DNA of 64,000 nucleotides from Podospora pseudocomata. Its lineage: Eukaryota; Ascomycota; Sordariomycetes; Sordariales; Podosporaceae. The stretch covers positions 2,021,501 through 2,085,500 of the forward strand of contig NC_085887.1 in assembly GCF_035222375.1 (NCBI RefSeq), in the 5' to 3' direction. This document shows positions 31,966 through 42,473 of the stretch, one piece after another (position 1 is the stretch's first letter; every line of letters begins with the position of its first letter). A program made the translations under genes and the position numbers. The notes beneath the pieces were generated by a model. The model saw nothing but the letters and a program-made list of their open reading frames with translations, had not been told where the DNA came from and ran no database searches.

Positions 31966-32886
31966 TTATAACCCTCCCTCTCCCGGCTCCGGCTCCGGCA
32001 ACGGCACCTCCTCCGGCCTTGCCCCTTCTCCCTCACCCCTGTCCCAATCCCCCTCCCCTTCGTCCTCACTCCCACTCCAACAACTTTCACTCCCCGTCCA
32101 ACTCCCCTCCTCCTCCTCGTCACTCGTGTTCCCTTCCTTGGCTCTCCTCAGCGTGTCCTCCAGTATTAAAAACTCCCGCTCGAGCATCTCGGCCCAGTTC
32201 TGCACATTCCCCACCTCTTTTACCTTTTTCCCGTACGTGTCTGCCATCTTTGCGAGCTTGTCGTTTTCCTTTTTCAGGCTTTGGGTCGCTTTTATCAGAT
32301 CAGACTGCTGCTTTTCGATGGCGGCGTTGTTTTGGTGTAGGAACTGGGCGCGGGGGGTAATCTCCCTGTCGAAGTAGTTTGAGAGGGTGGCGAGGAGGGC
32401 GGTGCGGGCTTGGTCTATTGCTTTTGGGTCTGGGGGTGCTGTGACGGGGAAGGGGTGGGAGGAGGAGCGGGAAGGGTGTTGGAGGGAAGAGTTGTTCACT
32501 GAAGGGGGAGGGTGGTGATGGGACGGGGGTGGTGGGAGGTGAGGCTGGGATTGTGGTTGTGACGACGAGGGAAAGACCGGCGGCTGTGGTAGTGAGAGGG
32601 GAGGGGAGGTGTGGTTGCTGCCGATGACGGTTGTTGACGTTGAGGGTCCTGATGTTGAGGGTCCTGATAACAGCGATAAAGGTGACTTCCCCTTTGACAA
32701 AAACGACGACGACGGCGTGGAAGTGACAGACTCGGTTCGTGATCTTGACGCCGGTGATGATGTGCCATCTTGCGGTTGAAAAGTGATCGCCGTGACGGCT
32801 ACACTGCTCACTTCCGGCGCTGACAACGTCGATGAGCTACCCCGGAACAGCATCCTCGTTGGCGGTGACGGTTTCGATGTCGACAT
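31966..32886 (-). CDS. BLOC1S1/GCN5L1-like protein with a long disordered N-terminus
   Basis: A single exon from the ATG at 32886 encodes 306 residues. Residues about 1-155 are Ser/Pro/Thr-rich low complexity. Residues about 157-235 match the GCN5L1/Blos1 domain: IDQARTALLATLSNYFDREI, then a helical region with FLHQNNAAIEKQQSDLIKA and a conserved WAEMLEREFLILEDTLR. The C-terminus is acidic (DEEEEG, DEGEGD). Blos1 proteins are small coiled-coil subunits of BLOC-1, which acts in endosomal sorting; the fungal form is longer through the N-terminal extension. It is convergent with tsc13, with 155 bp between the stops. Confidence 0.75.
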   Translation of the reverse strand: MSTSKPSPPTRMLFRGSSSTLSAPEVSSVAVTAITFQPQDGTSSPASRSRTESVTSTPSSSFLSKGKSPLSLLSGPSTSGPSTSTTVIGSNHTSPPLSLPQPPVFPSSSQPQSQPHLPPPPSHHHPPPSVNNSSLQHPSRSSSHPFPVTAPPDPKAIDQARTALLATLSNYFDREITPRAQFLHQNNAAIEKQQSDLIKATQSLKKENDKLAKMADTYGKKVKEVGNVQNWAEMLEREFLILEDTLRRAKEGNTSDEEEEGSWTGSESCWSGSEDEGEGDWDRGEGEGARPEEVPLPEPEPGEGGL

Positions 32887-33563
32887 GATCACAGCCTAAT
32901 GATACCCAGTACACAAAAAGATGAGATGACAAGGCGTGTCTATAGAAACGCGGCTCCCTGCATGCGCCGTACACGATCAGTAGATGAAATCGGCCGGTCC
33001 CTGACACGCAAAGAGTCTAAACCTCGGGGCTGACAGATAACTTTATATACCCGCCACCATGCGCATGTGAGATGTGAGATGCAGGATGGACATGTGGTGA
33101 TGTGCAGGACGAATGCGGGGAAAGTAGATACACAGGAGATTGGGGAGAGAGGGGTCAATTTCATGTTACACCGGCTCACTCATGCTACATGCACACAGGA
33201 TACAATACTCCTACAGCAGCATCAATCTCCAATTACTTGTATTCTTCCAAAACTCGGGAATATCTACTCGTAGGTAGGTAACTAATAAACCCAAATCCAA
33301 GACCCTCTCGCCTGCCTAATATAGCAATAGTATAACAACTCATGCTTTGCTTGTTTTTTCTCCCGCAATCCAGAAACCATAACACATTACGTGATATATC
33401 TTGTGCTTTCTCAAACGAACGAACGCCGACCTGTGTAGATGATGAGCCCGTATTTTCGACCCCCATGTAGAATGCAGAACCAGCCCGACAACCCCCCCCA
33501 AAACACCAAACAGGAAATCAATCCAAAAAATTTACTCATACAACATGTCCCTCGTCATCCTTC
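32887..33563. other. Gap between the BLOC1S1-like gene and sog2
   Basis: Both genes are on the minus strand, so this 677-bp stretch holds the BLOC1S1-like promoter on the left and the sog2 3' UTR on the right. A TAGGTAGGTA motif lies at 33271-33280. No coding features are supported. Confidence 0.5.
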
Positions 33564-36500
33564 TCAAAATCCATTCATTTTCCCATTGCTACCTCCTGCT
33601 GGGAGTCGCAACGGTAGCACACTCAAGCTCCCTTGCGAGTGTCCATGTCCTGGCCAAGGCATTGGGCTTAGGGCCGAGCTCGGAGTCGGAATATCCTGGC
33701 TCGAGTTCACAGAGTGCATGCTGCCCGCCGTGGTGAGACTCGCTGTTGTCGAGGTGGAGTTCATAGTCCCGTGCCTCGACATGCCTAGCCCTCCCATGGA
33801 GAGCAAGGTATCCGCTCGTTCAAATACATTGCCCTGGAACGCCGCCGCAAACGAAGCGCTCTGTGGGGTGGAAGGCACAGTCGCCTGGACTGCCGGACCC
33901 AAGGCGGCACTCTGCGGCGTCATCGGTAATGGTTGCAAGTTGTAAGGACTCAAATTCTCCGACCCATGATTAGGCCCATGCCCATGGTTTCCGTGATGGC
34001 CATGGTGCCCATGGTGATGCCCTTGTCGTGTAAAGTATGCCCAAGGACTCGAGTGTATCAGGTCACATGTTTCCTTCATGCTCTGATGAACCGGTCGCAA
34101 CCTCGACCTGGTGTCTATTGGCAGTTGAACCTCGCTTTGAAGTTGCTTGATCTTTGTGACCAGCATGTACCAGGAATCAATGAAACTGCTGCACAGGCCC
34201 CAAAACGGCGCCTGTGTCCTGATCCCTGGCTCCTTAAGCTTGATCGTCGACAGCTTCTGCTTCAAACTCTCTGTTTGCTGAATCGAGACTGTACACCGGT
34301 GGATCAACATCTTCCAGGGCTGCACAACGTGCTCGGGGGCTCGCTGCGCCATTGCCAGTCTCATCGACGACGAAAGCTGCTGGCTTAGTTGGGGTAGTAT
34401 CCGCATGACTAGATCCGCCGTTTTGGTTAATGAGAGGAAAATCCGTTCAAAGACGCGGTCCTCCTCGGTAAAGTCAGCCGACAGGTTTCGGACACCTGAC
34501 GTGCTGTTGGAAGCAAACGACTCTCCTGAGCGGGGTGTGGCAGCGCTCATAATGGCTGTCCTGCTGGAGCCATTGACAAATGGCCCCAGAGGGACATCGG
34601 TGGTCACCCGGAGGCTGCTCGGGTGGTGGACAAATGTCCCGTTCCGCGACCTGTTGTTGATCATAGCCGGGCGGTCGGCCGTGGGAGGAACAAAAGAATT
34701 CTCCCGCGAGTGAGGGCGGAGGGTTTCGCCCGGGTCCGTTCGCATATGCGGCGGCAGAGACCGCGGAGCGACCTGTGAGCATGTCACACGCAGCTCCATT
34801 ATGCTATTATAGAGCTGCGTCAACAGAGTCCGAATGTACCGCGGGTCGCCATTGTCCAGAAAAAGGTCAACGTTGCTCATCAACAGCGAGCAGACGTGCG
34901 TGTAGGCATTGATCAGCGTGATGCATGCCCTTTGCACGTTTTCGTTTTCCCTCGAACCCCCAGCATCCATCGCCTGGTCATGCTTCTGAATCTCCAGCTC
35001 CAGCTGTTCCACATGGGCGTTGGTGTTGTAAAAGACAATCTCCAAAGAGTTGGACCGGCGTGAGGTTCCGTCGTTGGTCAGACCGATCAACATTTGGATC
35101 ATCGGATGGATCTGGAAGATGGAATACAAAATGCCCTTGGAAGCTTCCAGCACCGGATCAAACACCTTGGACTCCCGTCTCCTCTCTGGCAGGATAGACA
35201 GCCTGCGCACGTAAACGGGCCGTTGCAGTGCCGGTTCGGCCGGGCTTGTGACGTTTGGACTCTGCACCTGCATGACGGTCCCGTTCCCTTGCATGGCGGA
35301 TCCATGACTGAGCCCGCGGTAATGGCTGAACCGGTTTGTACCCTCGATTTCCTCCAAGGTGCTGAGCTCTGACCGCTTTGACACAATGCCCATCCGCCGT
35401 GACCTGCTTTCGGACCGCTCCCTGCTTGAGGTTTGCACAATCGTCTCTGAATTGCTGCGCACCCGTTCGTTTGGGTTACCGATGGTCAGCGGCATGACTC
35501 CAGGTCTCCGCTGTGCTCCATTTTGCTGAGAGAGTCCACGATAGTGTGAGCGCGAGGGAATTGGTGGAGGGCGAGTAAGAGCCGGTGATCGAAGATCGGG
35601 CATATCGCTGCCGTTGACCCGGACGGGGAATCGACCACTGAATACTCGCTTGATTGTTGGCCGCGGTGTTTCGGTTCCTTCCGCATCGTCTCCCACCGAA
35701 TCGGAATCACCACGCCCATTCATACTTGAAGCCGTGAGCTTGAGAAACTTCTTGATGCGTGTCGTCAGGGCCACCTCGGTCATGTCACTCTCCTTGGCCG
35801 CTCCAGCGTTATCTCCGCCACTATCCCAGACCTCCCGGGGCGGAAACTCCAGGGGGTTGCCCTCGAGTTTGATGACCGACAGTGACGGCATTTCGGCAAG
35901 ACACAGCGGCAGCTTCGTGATTTGGTTCTTGTGAATCGAGAAGACCTTGAGGGACGACAGCTTGATGATTTCTGGCGGCAGAGTTTGCAACTGATTTCGG
36001 CCCAGATCGAGAATCTCTAGGGATTTTAGGTCGCAGAGCTAGAGGGAGAGAGGAAGCGGTCAGCTAGCGCCAAGTCCCACCATTGGAAGATCAGTGCGTA
36101 CCGCAAGGGGAAATTCTTTGATCTGGTTCTGTCGGACGTTGAGATACCGCAATGATGTGCATTCTGGCAGACGTGATGGGATGGTTTCCAAGTAGTTGTG
36201 TGATAGGGCAAGTCTAGACAGTCGACACAGGTCAGCAGGCCGTACACTCCAGGTAGGCAAACAAACGAGCCGGGCCTACCGCTCTAGTTCGTCCTTTATT
36301 ATGTCGACGATTTCCTCTGGCAACTTTGCAATCTTCTTCCTGCTCAGATCAATGGTGAGGCCTGGTTTTGGAAGCGTGTTGCTAACTCCGCTGGCGGCTG
36401 CCGCTTTCGCTTCGTTTTCGTGAGCGGCCCGCATGGCCTCCCTCGCGAGGGCGAGCACCTGGCTCGATGAGATAGGCCCCGAGGCCGAGAGGTTGGTATT

Positions 36501-36620
36501 TGACGGCACATCTTTGATGCTCGGAACTGGTGGTGGTGGAACGGGATTTGCGCGAGCAGCAGCCTCTACAGCGCGGCGGGCGTGGGCTGGGTTGTCGGGC
36601 AGACCCCGAGGAAAATCCAT
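33564..36620 (-). CDS. sog2: SOG2-type leucine-rich-repeat protein (RAM/NDR-kinase pathway)
   Basis: Three exons (36620-36280, 36213-36102, 36038-33564) give 975 residues. Leucine-rich repeats occupy about residues 90-235, with units such as LALSHNYLETIPSRLPEC and LEILDLGRNQLQTLPPEI. The SOG2 domain covers roughly residues 380-790, with ILYSIFQIHPMIQMLIGL and WKMLIHRCTVSIQQTESLKQ. A His/Gly-rich tract (HHHGHHGHHGNHGHG) near residue 825 precedes a Ser/Thr/Pro-rich tail. Sog2 works with the NDR kinase Cbk1/COT1, Mob2, Tao3 and Hym1 in polar growth and cell separation. The first two introns fall inside the repeats and keep the repeat phase, which supports the splice choice. It is divergent from the RecQ gene. 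Confidence 0.88.
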
Positions 36621-38005
36621 TATGGCGTCTCTGCCTTTGTCTGAACCCCCGTCTTGGGCGCAGTCTCTCCAGCGGGTACGGCCGTATGAACAGAAAGAAA
36701 CGGGGCGACTGTCGCGGGTCGGTGTTTATTTATTTGGTGAGCATCGATGGGTCGGATTTTAGCAACGTCGGAACAGTTGGTCGGATGAGCTCATGGCTTG
36801 ACCCAATCGCTGTTGGGACGAGGTTGCCAATGCTCGTTAGAGTGCTCGATTGGACTCCAGCGGTAGGCGGTGAAAAGGAAGCACGTTGCGCCCAGGGGGC
36901 CTGGGGTCGTGGACAGTCGACTGATTGTCTTCGGCGGTGCCTCGTCGTCGAAGCAAACACGGCTACACGTCGACAGGCTGTGAGTTGTTTCCTCGAGGGG
37001 GGGGGAAAGGGACGGGATCGAAAATGTCTGACGGGCTTCAGGTAGCAAGTTAGCAATTCTGGCCCAAGATAGGGGGGTTGCTGTAGGGGCACAGTTGGGG
37101 TGCATGTCACAAAACTGACCTGGCCAGGGGGTCCGGGCTTCGATTGCTTCGTCGCTAGCGTCTCATCTGTGCTACGGGTGTGTCCCTAGCATCCGCCAAG
37201 TACCACTGCAAGGGACAACAACTCGACCACAAAACACCAAGATTTCCATGTGAAACGAAACGCGTTGAATGAACCCTGCCAATGGAGGCTCTCCTTTCTT
37301 TCTGTCGCCTAGGGACAATTAGGACATTCAGAGATGCTACCTTTTACGTCAAGGCAATACTCCGAGATGGTGATGTGTAACAGTGGATGGGCATTGGCAA
37401 TATTGACACGCTCTTTCTTGGGGGGTGTTTCTTGATCTAATTATGGATCTCGAAATGCTGCTGTGTCACACCCTCTCTTCCAGCTTTTATACAAAACCAC
37501 GAGTCAGCTCGACATCACGACAATACCCCTTTCTTGGCGACAGGGAAATCGGCCGACAATGTCAGACATGCAGGTTGAATGCATGGTGGCTGAAGACAAA
37601 TTGATGAGGCTGTAGATACCCTAACCCTACAAACAAAAGTGCTGGGATCACAAGAGAGACACCACGGCAGTGAGGAAAATAATGAAATAGACAAAAGATC
37701 GATTGATATTATAGACATTCTCGAATACTCTAGATAATCTCAATATGGAACATTTCCCACAACCACAGCTTCCCTAACCCTTCTATCTGACAAGTCCCCA
37801 CCTGCCCTTTTGGGTCTCAGTCAACATGTCTATCAGCTTGCGCTCACTGCCTGGCTTCTTGAGCCAGACACAGCACACGCTCGCTTTTGGAAAATAGCAA
37901 ACACTTCACTGTTTGATATACTCACTCTTTTCTTGAGTCCGTTTGATGGTTTGGTTTTTATAAAAGGAGAAACGGGTGTCTCTGGCACCTAAACCTGCTG
38001 TCAAA
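36621..38005. promoter_or_regulatory. Long divergent upstream region of sog2 and the RecQ gene
   Basis: This is a 1.39-kb segment between two start codons facing away from each other. A G-run of nine lies at about 36999-37007. No coding sequence is recognised; frames of 60-171 codons at 36433-37110 are mostly unspliced leader or promoter sequence of sog2. Confidence 0.45.
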
Positions 38006-39562
38006 ATGCCACTCGTCAGAACCGATTCGATGCAGGACATCGACTTCACACTACGGCGCCAGTTTGGCAAGAAATCATTCAGGTAGCATCTCCGCCCCAT
38101 TACATATGGGTTGACATATATACTGATACAACGAGTAGACCACAGCAACGAGAAATCATCAACGCCACTCTCGAAGGCAAAGACGTCTTCGTCCAGGCAG
38201 CCACCTCCTTCGGCAAGAGCTTATGCTTCCAACTTCCAGCCGTCATCGACCACGGGAGTGTGTCTCCATCTCATGTCTCAACATCCAATCACTAACAAGC
38301 CCCCAGTAACAATCGTCATCTCCCCCCTCCTCTCCCTCATGATGGACCAAGTCAAAGCCCTCCGCAACTCCAACATCGACGCCCGCACCCTAAACTCCAA
38401 CACCCCCTTCGCCGAACGCGACCACATCATGAAAGACCTCGGCACCGGCCACCCCCTAACCCGTCTCCTCTACGTCACCCCCGAGCTCTGCTCCGGCCCC
38501 TACTTCCGCGAGCGTCTCGAGCTCGTCCACCGACAAAAAGAACTCGCCCGCATCGCCGTCGACGAAGCCCACTGCATCTCGGAATGGGGCCACGACTTTC
38601 GCAAGGACTTTAAACGCCTCTCCTGGTTCAGGGAGCGCTTCCCAGACGTGCCCATCATGTGCCTTACCGCGACAGCAAACGAGCAAGTCCGCAATGACAT
38701 CCTCACCACCCTCGGCATCAACGGACCTAATCTCAAGGCGTTTACCATGTCGGCGTTTCGTCCCAACTTGCATCTCGAGGTGAGGTTCACGAGCGATCAG
38801 ACAGACGACAGGTACGACGACTTTGTCTCGTGGCTCAAGGGGGTGTACGAGCGCAGGGGGAAACCGGACCGGAAACCGGAGCTGGACAAGATGGGGGAGC
38901 GGGTGGAGAACGTCTCGGGGATTATTTACACCACTTCGAGGGACGAGTGCGAGTCGCTTGCTGCTTCGCTGAGGTCGCATAACATTGCCGCCAGGCCGTT
39001 TCATGCCAAGCTTGCGAATCAGGACAAGGAGCGGACGTTGCAAAAGTGGATAAGGAATGAGGTCGGCTATGATATTATTGTGGCTACGACTGCTTTTGGG
39101 ATGGGGATAGATAAAGATGATGTCCGGTTTGTGGTTCACTGGAGGCTTCCGAAATCTTTTGAGGGGTATTATCAGGAGGCGGGGAGGGCGGGGAGGGACG
39201 GGAAGGCGAGTTACTGCTTTTTGTATTATTCTAGGGAGGATAGGGATCGGGTTTGTGGGATGATTGTCAAGGACAATACGTCGGGGGATAGGAGGGATAA
39301 CGGGGGGGAGGCGAACAAGCGGGCGAGGATGGAGAGTCATGAGGCTTTGGTGAGGTATTGTGAGGATACGGGGGGGTGTAGGCATGCGGCGATTACCAAG
39401 TATTTTGGGGAGAAGGAGGTGCCAAAGTGTGATTTTGCCTGTGATTGGCATAAGGATCGGGAGGGCCTGAAGAGGAGGTGGAGGGAGGGGTTGGCAAGTG
39501 AGGAGTGGGTTTATACGCAGAGGGAGGAGGGGGCTTTTGAGGATTATTATTACAGTGAGTAG
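38006..39562 (+). CDS. Short RecQ-family DNA helicase
   Basis: Three exons (38006-38082, 38139-38257, 38307-39562) give 483 residues. Helicase motifs: motif 0 (FGKKSFRPQQREII), Walker A ending TSFGKS, motif Ia with ISPLLSLMMDQV, the RecQ box VDEAHCISEWGHDFR (DEAH), motif III LTATA, motif V ATTAFGMGIDK and motif VI QEAGRAGRDG. After the helicase core comes a RecQ zinc-binding region with four cysteines, the last pair as CDFACDWHKD. No winged-helix (RQC) or HRDC domain follows, so this is a minimal RecQ, like the short helicases found beside the BLM-type enzyme in filamentous fungi. It probably unwinds DNA in recombination or repair. Confidence 0.88.
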
Positions 39563-39866
39563 ATGTTGAGGAGGAGGGCGGGTGTGGAGGTTATGGTGTC
39601 AGCCGGTGGGAGAGACGAACATTGAATGTTTGACTGTGCTATTCGCAGCAGATGGGTGTAGCGGCCGTATCAGGCATAAGGACAGCTTTTAGCAGTAGAG
39701 CATACATCTAGCTCAGCACAGTTGTAATTACCTCGAGCAATTTCAGCTTCGAGCTTCGCTGTTTCAACCATCACAACCACCTACCAAACCAAGAAACACA
39801 CATGGGTATCATATCACAACACAACCACCACAACACCTCTGCCCTCACATCACACCACTTTCTTTC
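39563..39866. other. Convergent 3' region between the RecQ and Dsc3 genes
   Basis: This 304-bp stretch lies between two stop codons on opposite strands and is rich in CA/AC near 39770-39850. No coding sequence is supported. Confidence 0.5.
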
Positions 39867-40874
39867 CTAGTGACCAGGAAACTCCCTCACAAACCCCACC
39901 ACCACCCCCAACAACACCCCCAAACTCACAAACACTCCCATCCTCTTCGACCACAACCCCTCCTCCCTCAACAACCACCCCACCACCCCCATCGGAAAAA
40001 TAAACCCAATCGCCATCCCCTTCACCAGCAAATCCACATTTCCTGCCCACCCCTCCCCCTCCTCTTCTTGCCTTGCGCCCCCCTCCCCAGCATCCTGCCC
40101 TGTGAACCCTCCCCCATCATCAAGCCACGCATCTTCCAGTTCCAACATCCTCTCCGCAGAAGGCATATCATCCGGGGTATACCTGGCCGCATGCCACCCC
40201 CTAAACGTCAGCCTCAAGTTGACAATCTCCTCCCTCGTCAGGCTCCCCGCCAACCTATCAAACCCCCTCGGTTCCCTCCCTGTCCTGTTACCGCCTCCAT
40301 CCTCGGGTACAGCTGGTGTTGGTGCCGCTGCTGCAGCGGGAGCGGTGGCAGCTTTTGACTCGGTCTCTAAATCCTCGGGGGAGAGGACATGGCCGATGGA
40401 GCAGTTGATGAAGACGCGTCGTTCTGGTACTGGTGCATCTTTTCTTTTTCCCTTTGGGTCGGGGAGGGATTGGGATGGCGGGGGTGGGGGGAGGGACTTG
40501 AACACTGTTGACAAGGGGGAGGTGTCGGGGAGGATGCGGCCGTTGTGGATGAAGCGGAGGTTGGAGGTTGCGCCGGTGGTGGGGGTGAGGTGTTGACGGA
40601 TTAGGTGTTTGAGGGCGATGACGGTGGTGGTGGAGGGGGAGGGGATGTCGAGTTCGAGGTCGGGGAGGGAGGTGCTGAAGCGGATGGTGATGTGGAGTGG
40701 TTGTTGGGTGGGGGGTGGTGGTAATGGGGATTTGGATCTTGCCCGGGTGGGAGCTGATGATGGATGGAGTAATGGGGCGGTTGGGTGTTCGTTGCTGGAG
40801 GAGGATGACGAGGAACCGACGCTTGTGTCGCGTTTGGGACGGGATTTTCTGCTGCTGCTGCTGCTGCTGCTCAT
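39867..40874 (-). CDS. dsc3: Dsc E3 ubiquitin ligase complex subunit 3-like protein (DUF2407)
   Basis: A single exon from the ATG at 40874 encodes 335 residues. The frame is open further upstream (other ATGs at 40961 and 41033), but the Ser-rich start MSSSSSSSRKSRPKRD is the usual sort for the family. A ubiquitin-like domain spans about residues 58-150 (LHITIRFSTSLPDLELDIPS ... NLRFIHNGRILPD). A conserved C-terminal block has LTREEIVNLRLTFRGWHAAR. Two membrane segments end the protein (LLVKGMAIGFIFPMGVVGWL and VFVSLGVLLGVVVGFV). Dsc3 belongs to the Golgi Dsc ubiquitin ligase, which cleaves the SREBP homologue or disposes of orphan membrane proteins, depending on the fungus. Confidence 0.82.
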   Translation of the reverse strand: MSSSSSSSRKSRPKRDTSVGSSSSSSSNEHPTAPLLHPSSAPTRARSKSPLPPPPTQQPLHITIRFSTSLPDLELDIPSPSTTTVIALKHLIRQHLTPTTGATSNLRFIHNGRILPDTSPLSTVFKSLPPPPPSQSLPDPKGKRKDAPVPERRVFINCSIGHVLSPEDLETESKAATAPAAAAAPTPAVPEDGGGNRTGREPRGFDRLAGSLTREEIVNLRLTFRGWHAARYTPDDMPSAERMLELEDAWLDDGGGFTGQDAGEGGARQEEEGEGWAGNVDLLVKGMAIGFIFPMGVVGWLLREEGLWSKRMGVFVSLGVLLGVVVGFVREFPGH

Positions 40875-41170
40875 GATGGCGGTGGGTGGCGGTGGGATCG
40901 TGTTCTCGAAATTAGGAATTGGGAGTTGGGAAGATGACGATGCAGGGAGAACCAAAGACATGGATGGGGCCGTTGAGTCTTGGCTTTGGGGCTTTCTCCA
41001 AATTTCCCCGCAAAGAGAAGGCTTGGCATGCATTATCCGGGGTTGGGGTTTTTGACGACTAACTTCTCGAGCCGTGGACAAAAGAATAAAGAGTGCTGCT
41101 TGAGATGACAGTCTCGACTATCTTAACAGCGATCCTCATTATCGTCAAAGGCGTATCAATGTAGACACAA

Positions 41171-41350
41171 GGCCTTCTGATTAGATTCAAATGCCTCCAA
41201 ATATAACCAAGACACTTCAAGCATAATCAACAAGTCTTTGAACATGGTAGTGCAATCTGAAATGAGGGTCTCGAAGGCAATTAACACACGCCTTCGACTA
41301 TGATTAAAATCCCGAGAATTATCCCAATCATAAAGAACAACCAACTCCAA
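41171..41350. repeat. Degenerate 21-bp tandem repeats, first array
   Basis: Successive 21-base units can be read by eye, for example tgcctccaaatataaccaag from 41192, cacttcaagcataatcaaca from 41213 and gtctttgaacatggtagtgc from 41234. Units share a 'cttcaa...at(a/g)at' skeleton but differ at many positions. One open frame on the minus strand crosses the array in 7-residue steps. The array is old and decayed. Confidence 0.55.
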
Positions 41351-41352
41351 CG

Positions 41353-41506
41353 GCATTCAAGAGAGCTCTCTAAATCATTCTAGCAACTCTCACGAGCGCC
41401 CTAGACATCATCCCAGTAATGAAAGATCCTAAGCCCAGCAGCGTTCACAAAGGCTCTTTGGATAATTCCAGCAGCGGTCAGGAACGCTTCGGACATCATC
41501 CCAGCA
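41353..41506. repeat. 33-bp tandem repeat array
   Basis: Four units of exactly 33 bp lie at 41353-41385, 41386-41418, 41441-41473 and 41474-41506, with a shortened 22-bp unit at 41419-41440. Most units end in C(C)CAGCA, TCCAGCA or close to it, with CATCATCCCAG shared by two. Read on the minus strand, two units give AGIIQRAFVNA and AGMMSEAFLTA, an 11-residue repeat; other units contain stops or deletions. Confidence 0.75.
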
Positions 41507-41526
41507 GTCGAAGGGGTATATAGGTA

Positions 41527-41789
41527 TTGTCTTTTGAGGCTCTTATTTACATTGAAGTCTCTTTCACTCTATGCATGATGTCCTGCTGAAGACTTTTAGG
41601 ACATGTAATATTACAGTAATGTACAGTGCTATAATATAAACAGCAATCCCGCAAACTCGTCTATTTGTAAGTCAAAGCAGCATGAAGTTAGAAGTATGAG
41701 AAGGTTGAAGCCTAATGCAATACCCCCCTTTTTCTAAGCATTCCCCCATCCATTACTAGGTACTCATGCTTGTTTATGTTCCCTCCACC
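41527..41789. repeat. Copy A of a ~265-bp direct duplication
   Basis: This segment starts with tgtcttttgaggc and resembles 42148-42412 throughout: both continue with a '...catt.(a)agtctct.tcac' stretch, a '(c)acatgta.taat' stretch and a block ending 'cccccatccatt' (here) or 'tcccatccatt' (there) before 'cctccacc'. The two copies are 621 bp apart and nearly equal in length. Confidence 0.7.
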
Positions 41790-41887
41790 TTAATATCTCT
41801 GAAAGCCTGTTGATTATCTTCCAAGGCTGATGTGACGTTTCAGCTACTGTGAATTTGTTTACGATGGGTTGTTGAAGACTGGCTGTA

Positions 41888-42160
41888 CATTCAAAGACAG
41901 TGAACATGCCTTCAGACATAATGAGTACGTCTTCAAATGGAATAAACAGGCTTGTTAGCTATCTTTGAACACCTGTTGACTATTGTTTAACGCATGTCGA
42001 CTATCTTTTGACGCCTATTAACTGTCTTTCAACGCCTGGTAATTATCTTTGAAGACGTAGCTATTATCTTTCAAGGTCTCTTGATTATGATTGAAGGCCT
42101 TCAAAGATAGTTGACAGGCCTTCTTATGATAGTTGAAGGCGTGTCTGTTGTCTTTTGAGG
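41888..42160. repeat. Degenerate 21-bp tandem repeats, second array, with orientation switches
   Basis: Units of 21 bp run at 41888-41950 in one orientation (cattcaaagacagtgaacat and so on), then seven units at 41955-42101 in the other (for example ttagctatctttgaacacct, ttgactattgtttaacgcat, tcgactatcttttgacgcct). The orientation returns at about 42098-42160 (ccttcaaagatagttgacag). The core of the unit is gACTATCTTTgAACGCCTg. Confidence 0.75.
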
Positions 42161-42412
42161 CCTTGATTTCACATTACAGTCTCTATCACCTTGCGCACGA
42201 TGTGTTGTTAAGCACTTTTGTACATGTATAATAGAGTAGTGTATCAGATTATAAACAATATTCCATCAACTATCCCGCCCTTTGTGTTTCGTCCCAGATT
42301 GTGCATGAATAAGCCAAGCAAATATGACGCCAAATTAACAAACCAAAGGCAAAACAAATCTCCCAAAGCATTCTCCCATCCATTGCTCATGCCTCTTTGT
42401 GTATCCTCCACC
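42148..42412. repeat. Copy B of the ~265-bp direct duplication
   Basis: This is the counterpart of 41527-41789. It lies directly downstream of the stop of the Ras-like gene (42474), so the unit may have begun as that gene's 3' flank plus a repeat array. Sequence divergence between the copies is large, which points to an old duplication. Confidence 0.7.
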
Positions 42413-42473
42413 AGAAATTCCACCAAACAAACATTTCAAAGCATATCTCCACCAGATAATCATCCGCAGAAAA

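Noticed and set aside
38456-39451. 331-codon minus-strand frame opposite the RecQ gene
   Set aside because: Antisense of helicase motifs; no features of its own.
41171-42412. CRISPR-like array
   Set aside because: Units are adjacent and degenerate, without conserved repeats separated by unique spacers; this is a eukaryotic minisatellite.
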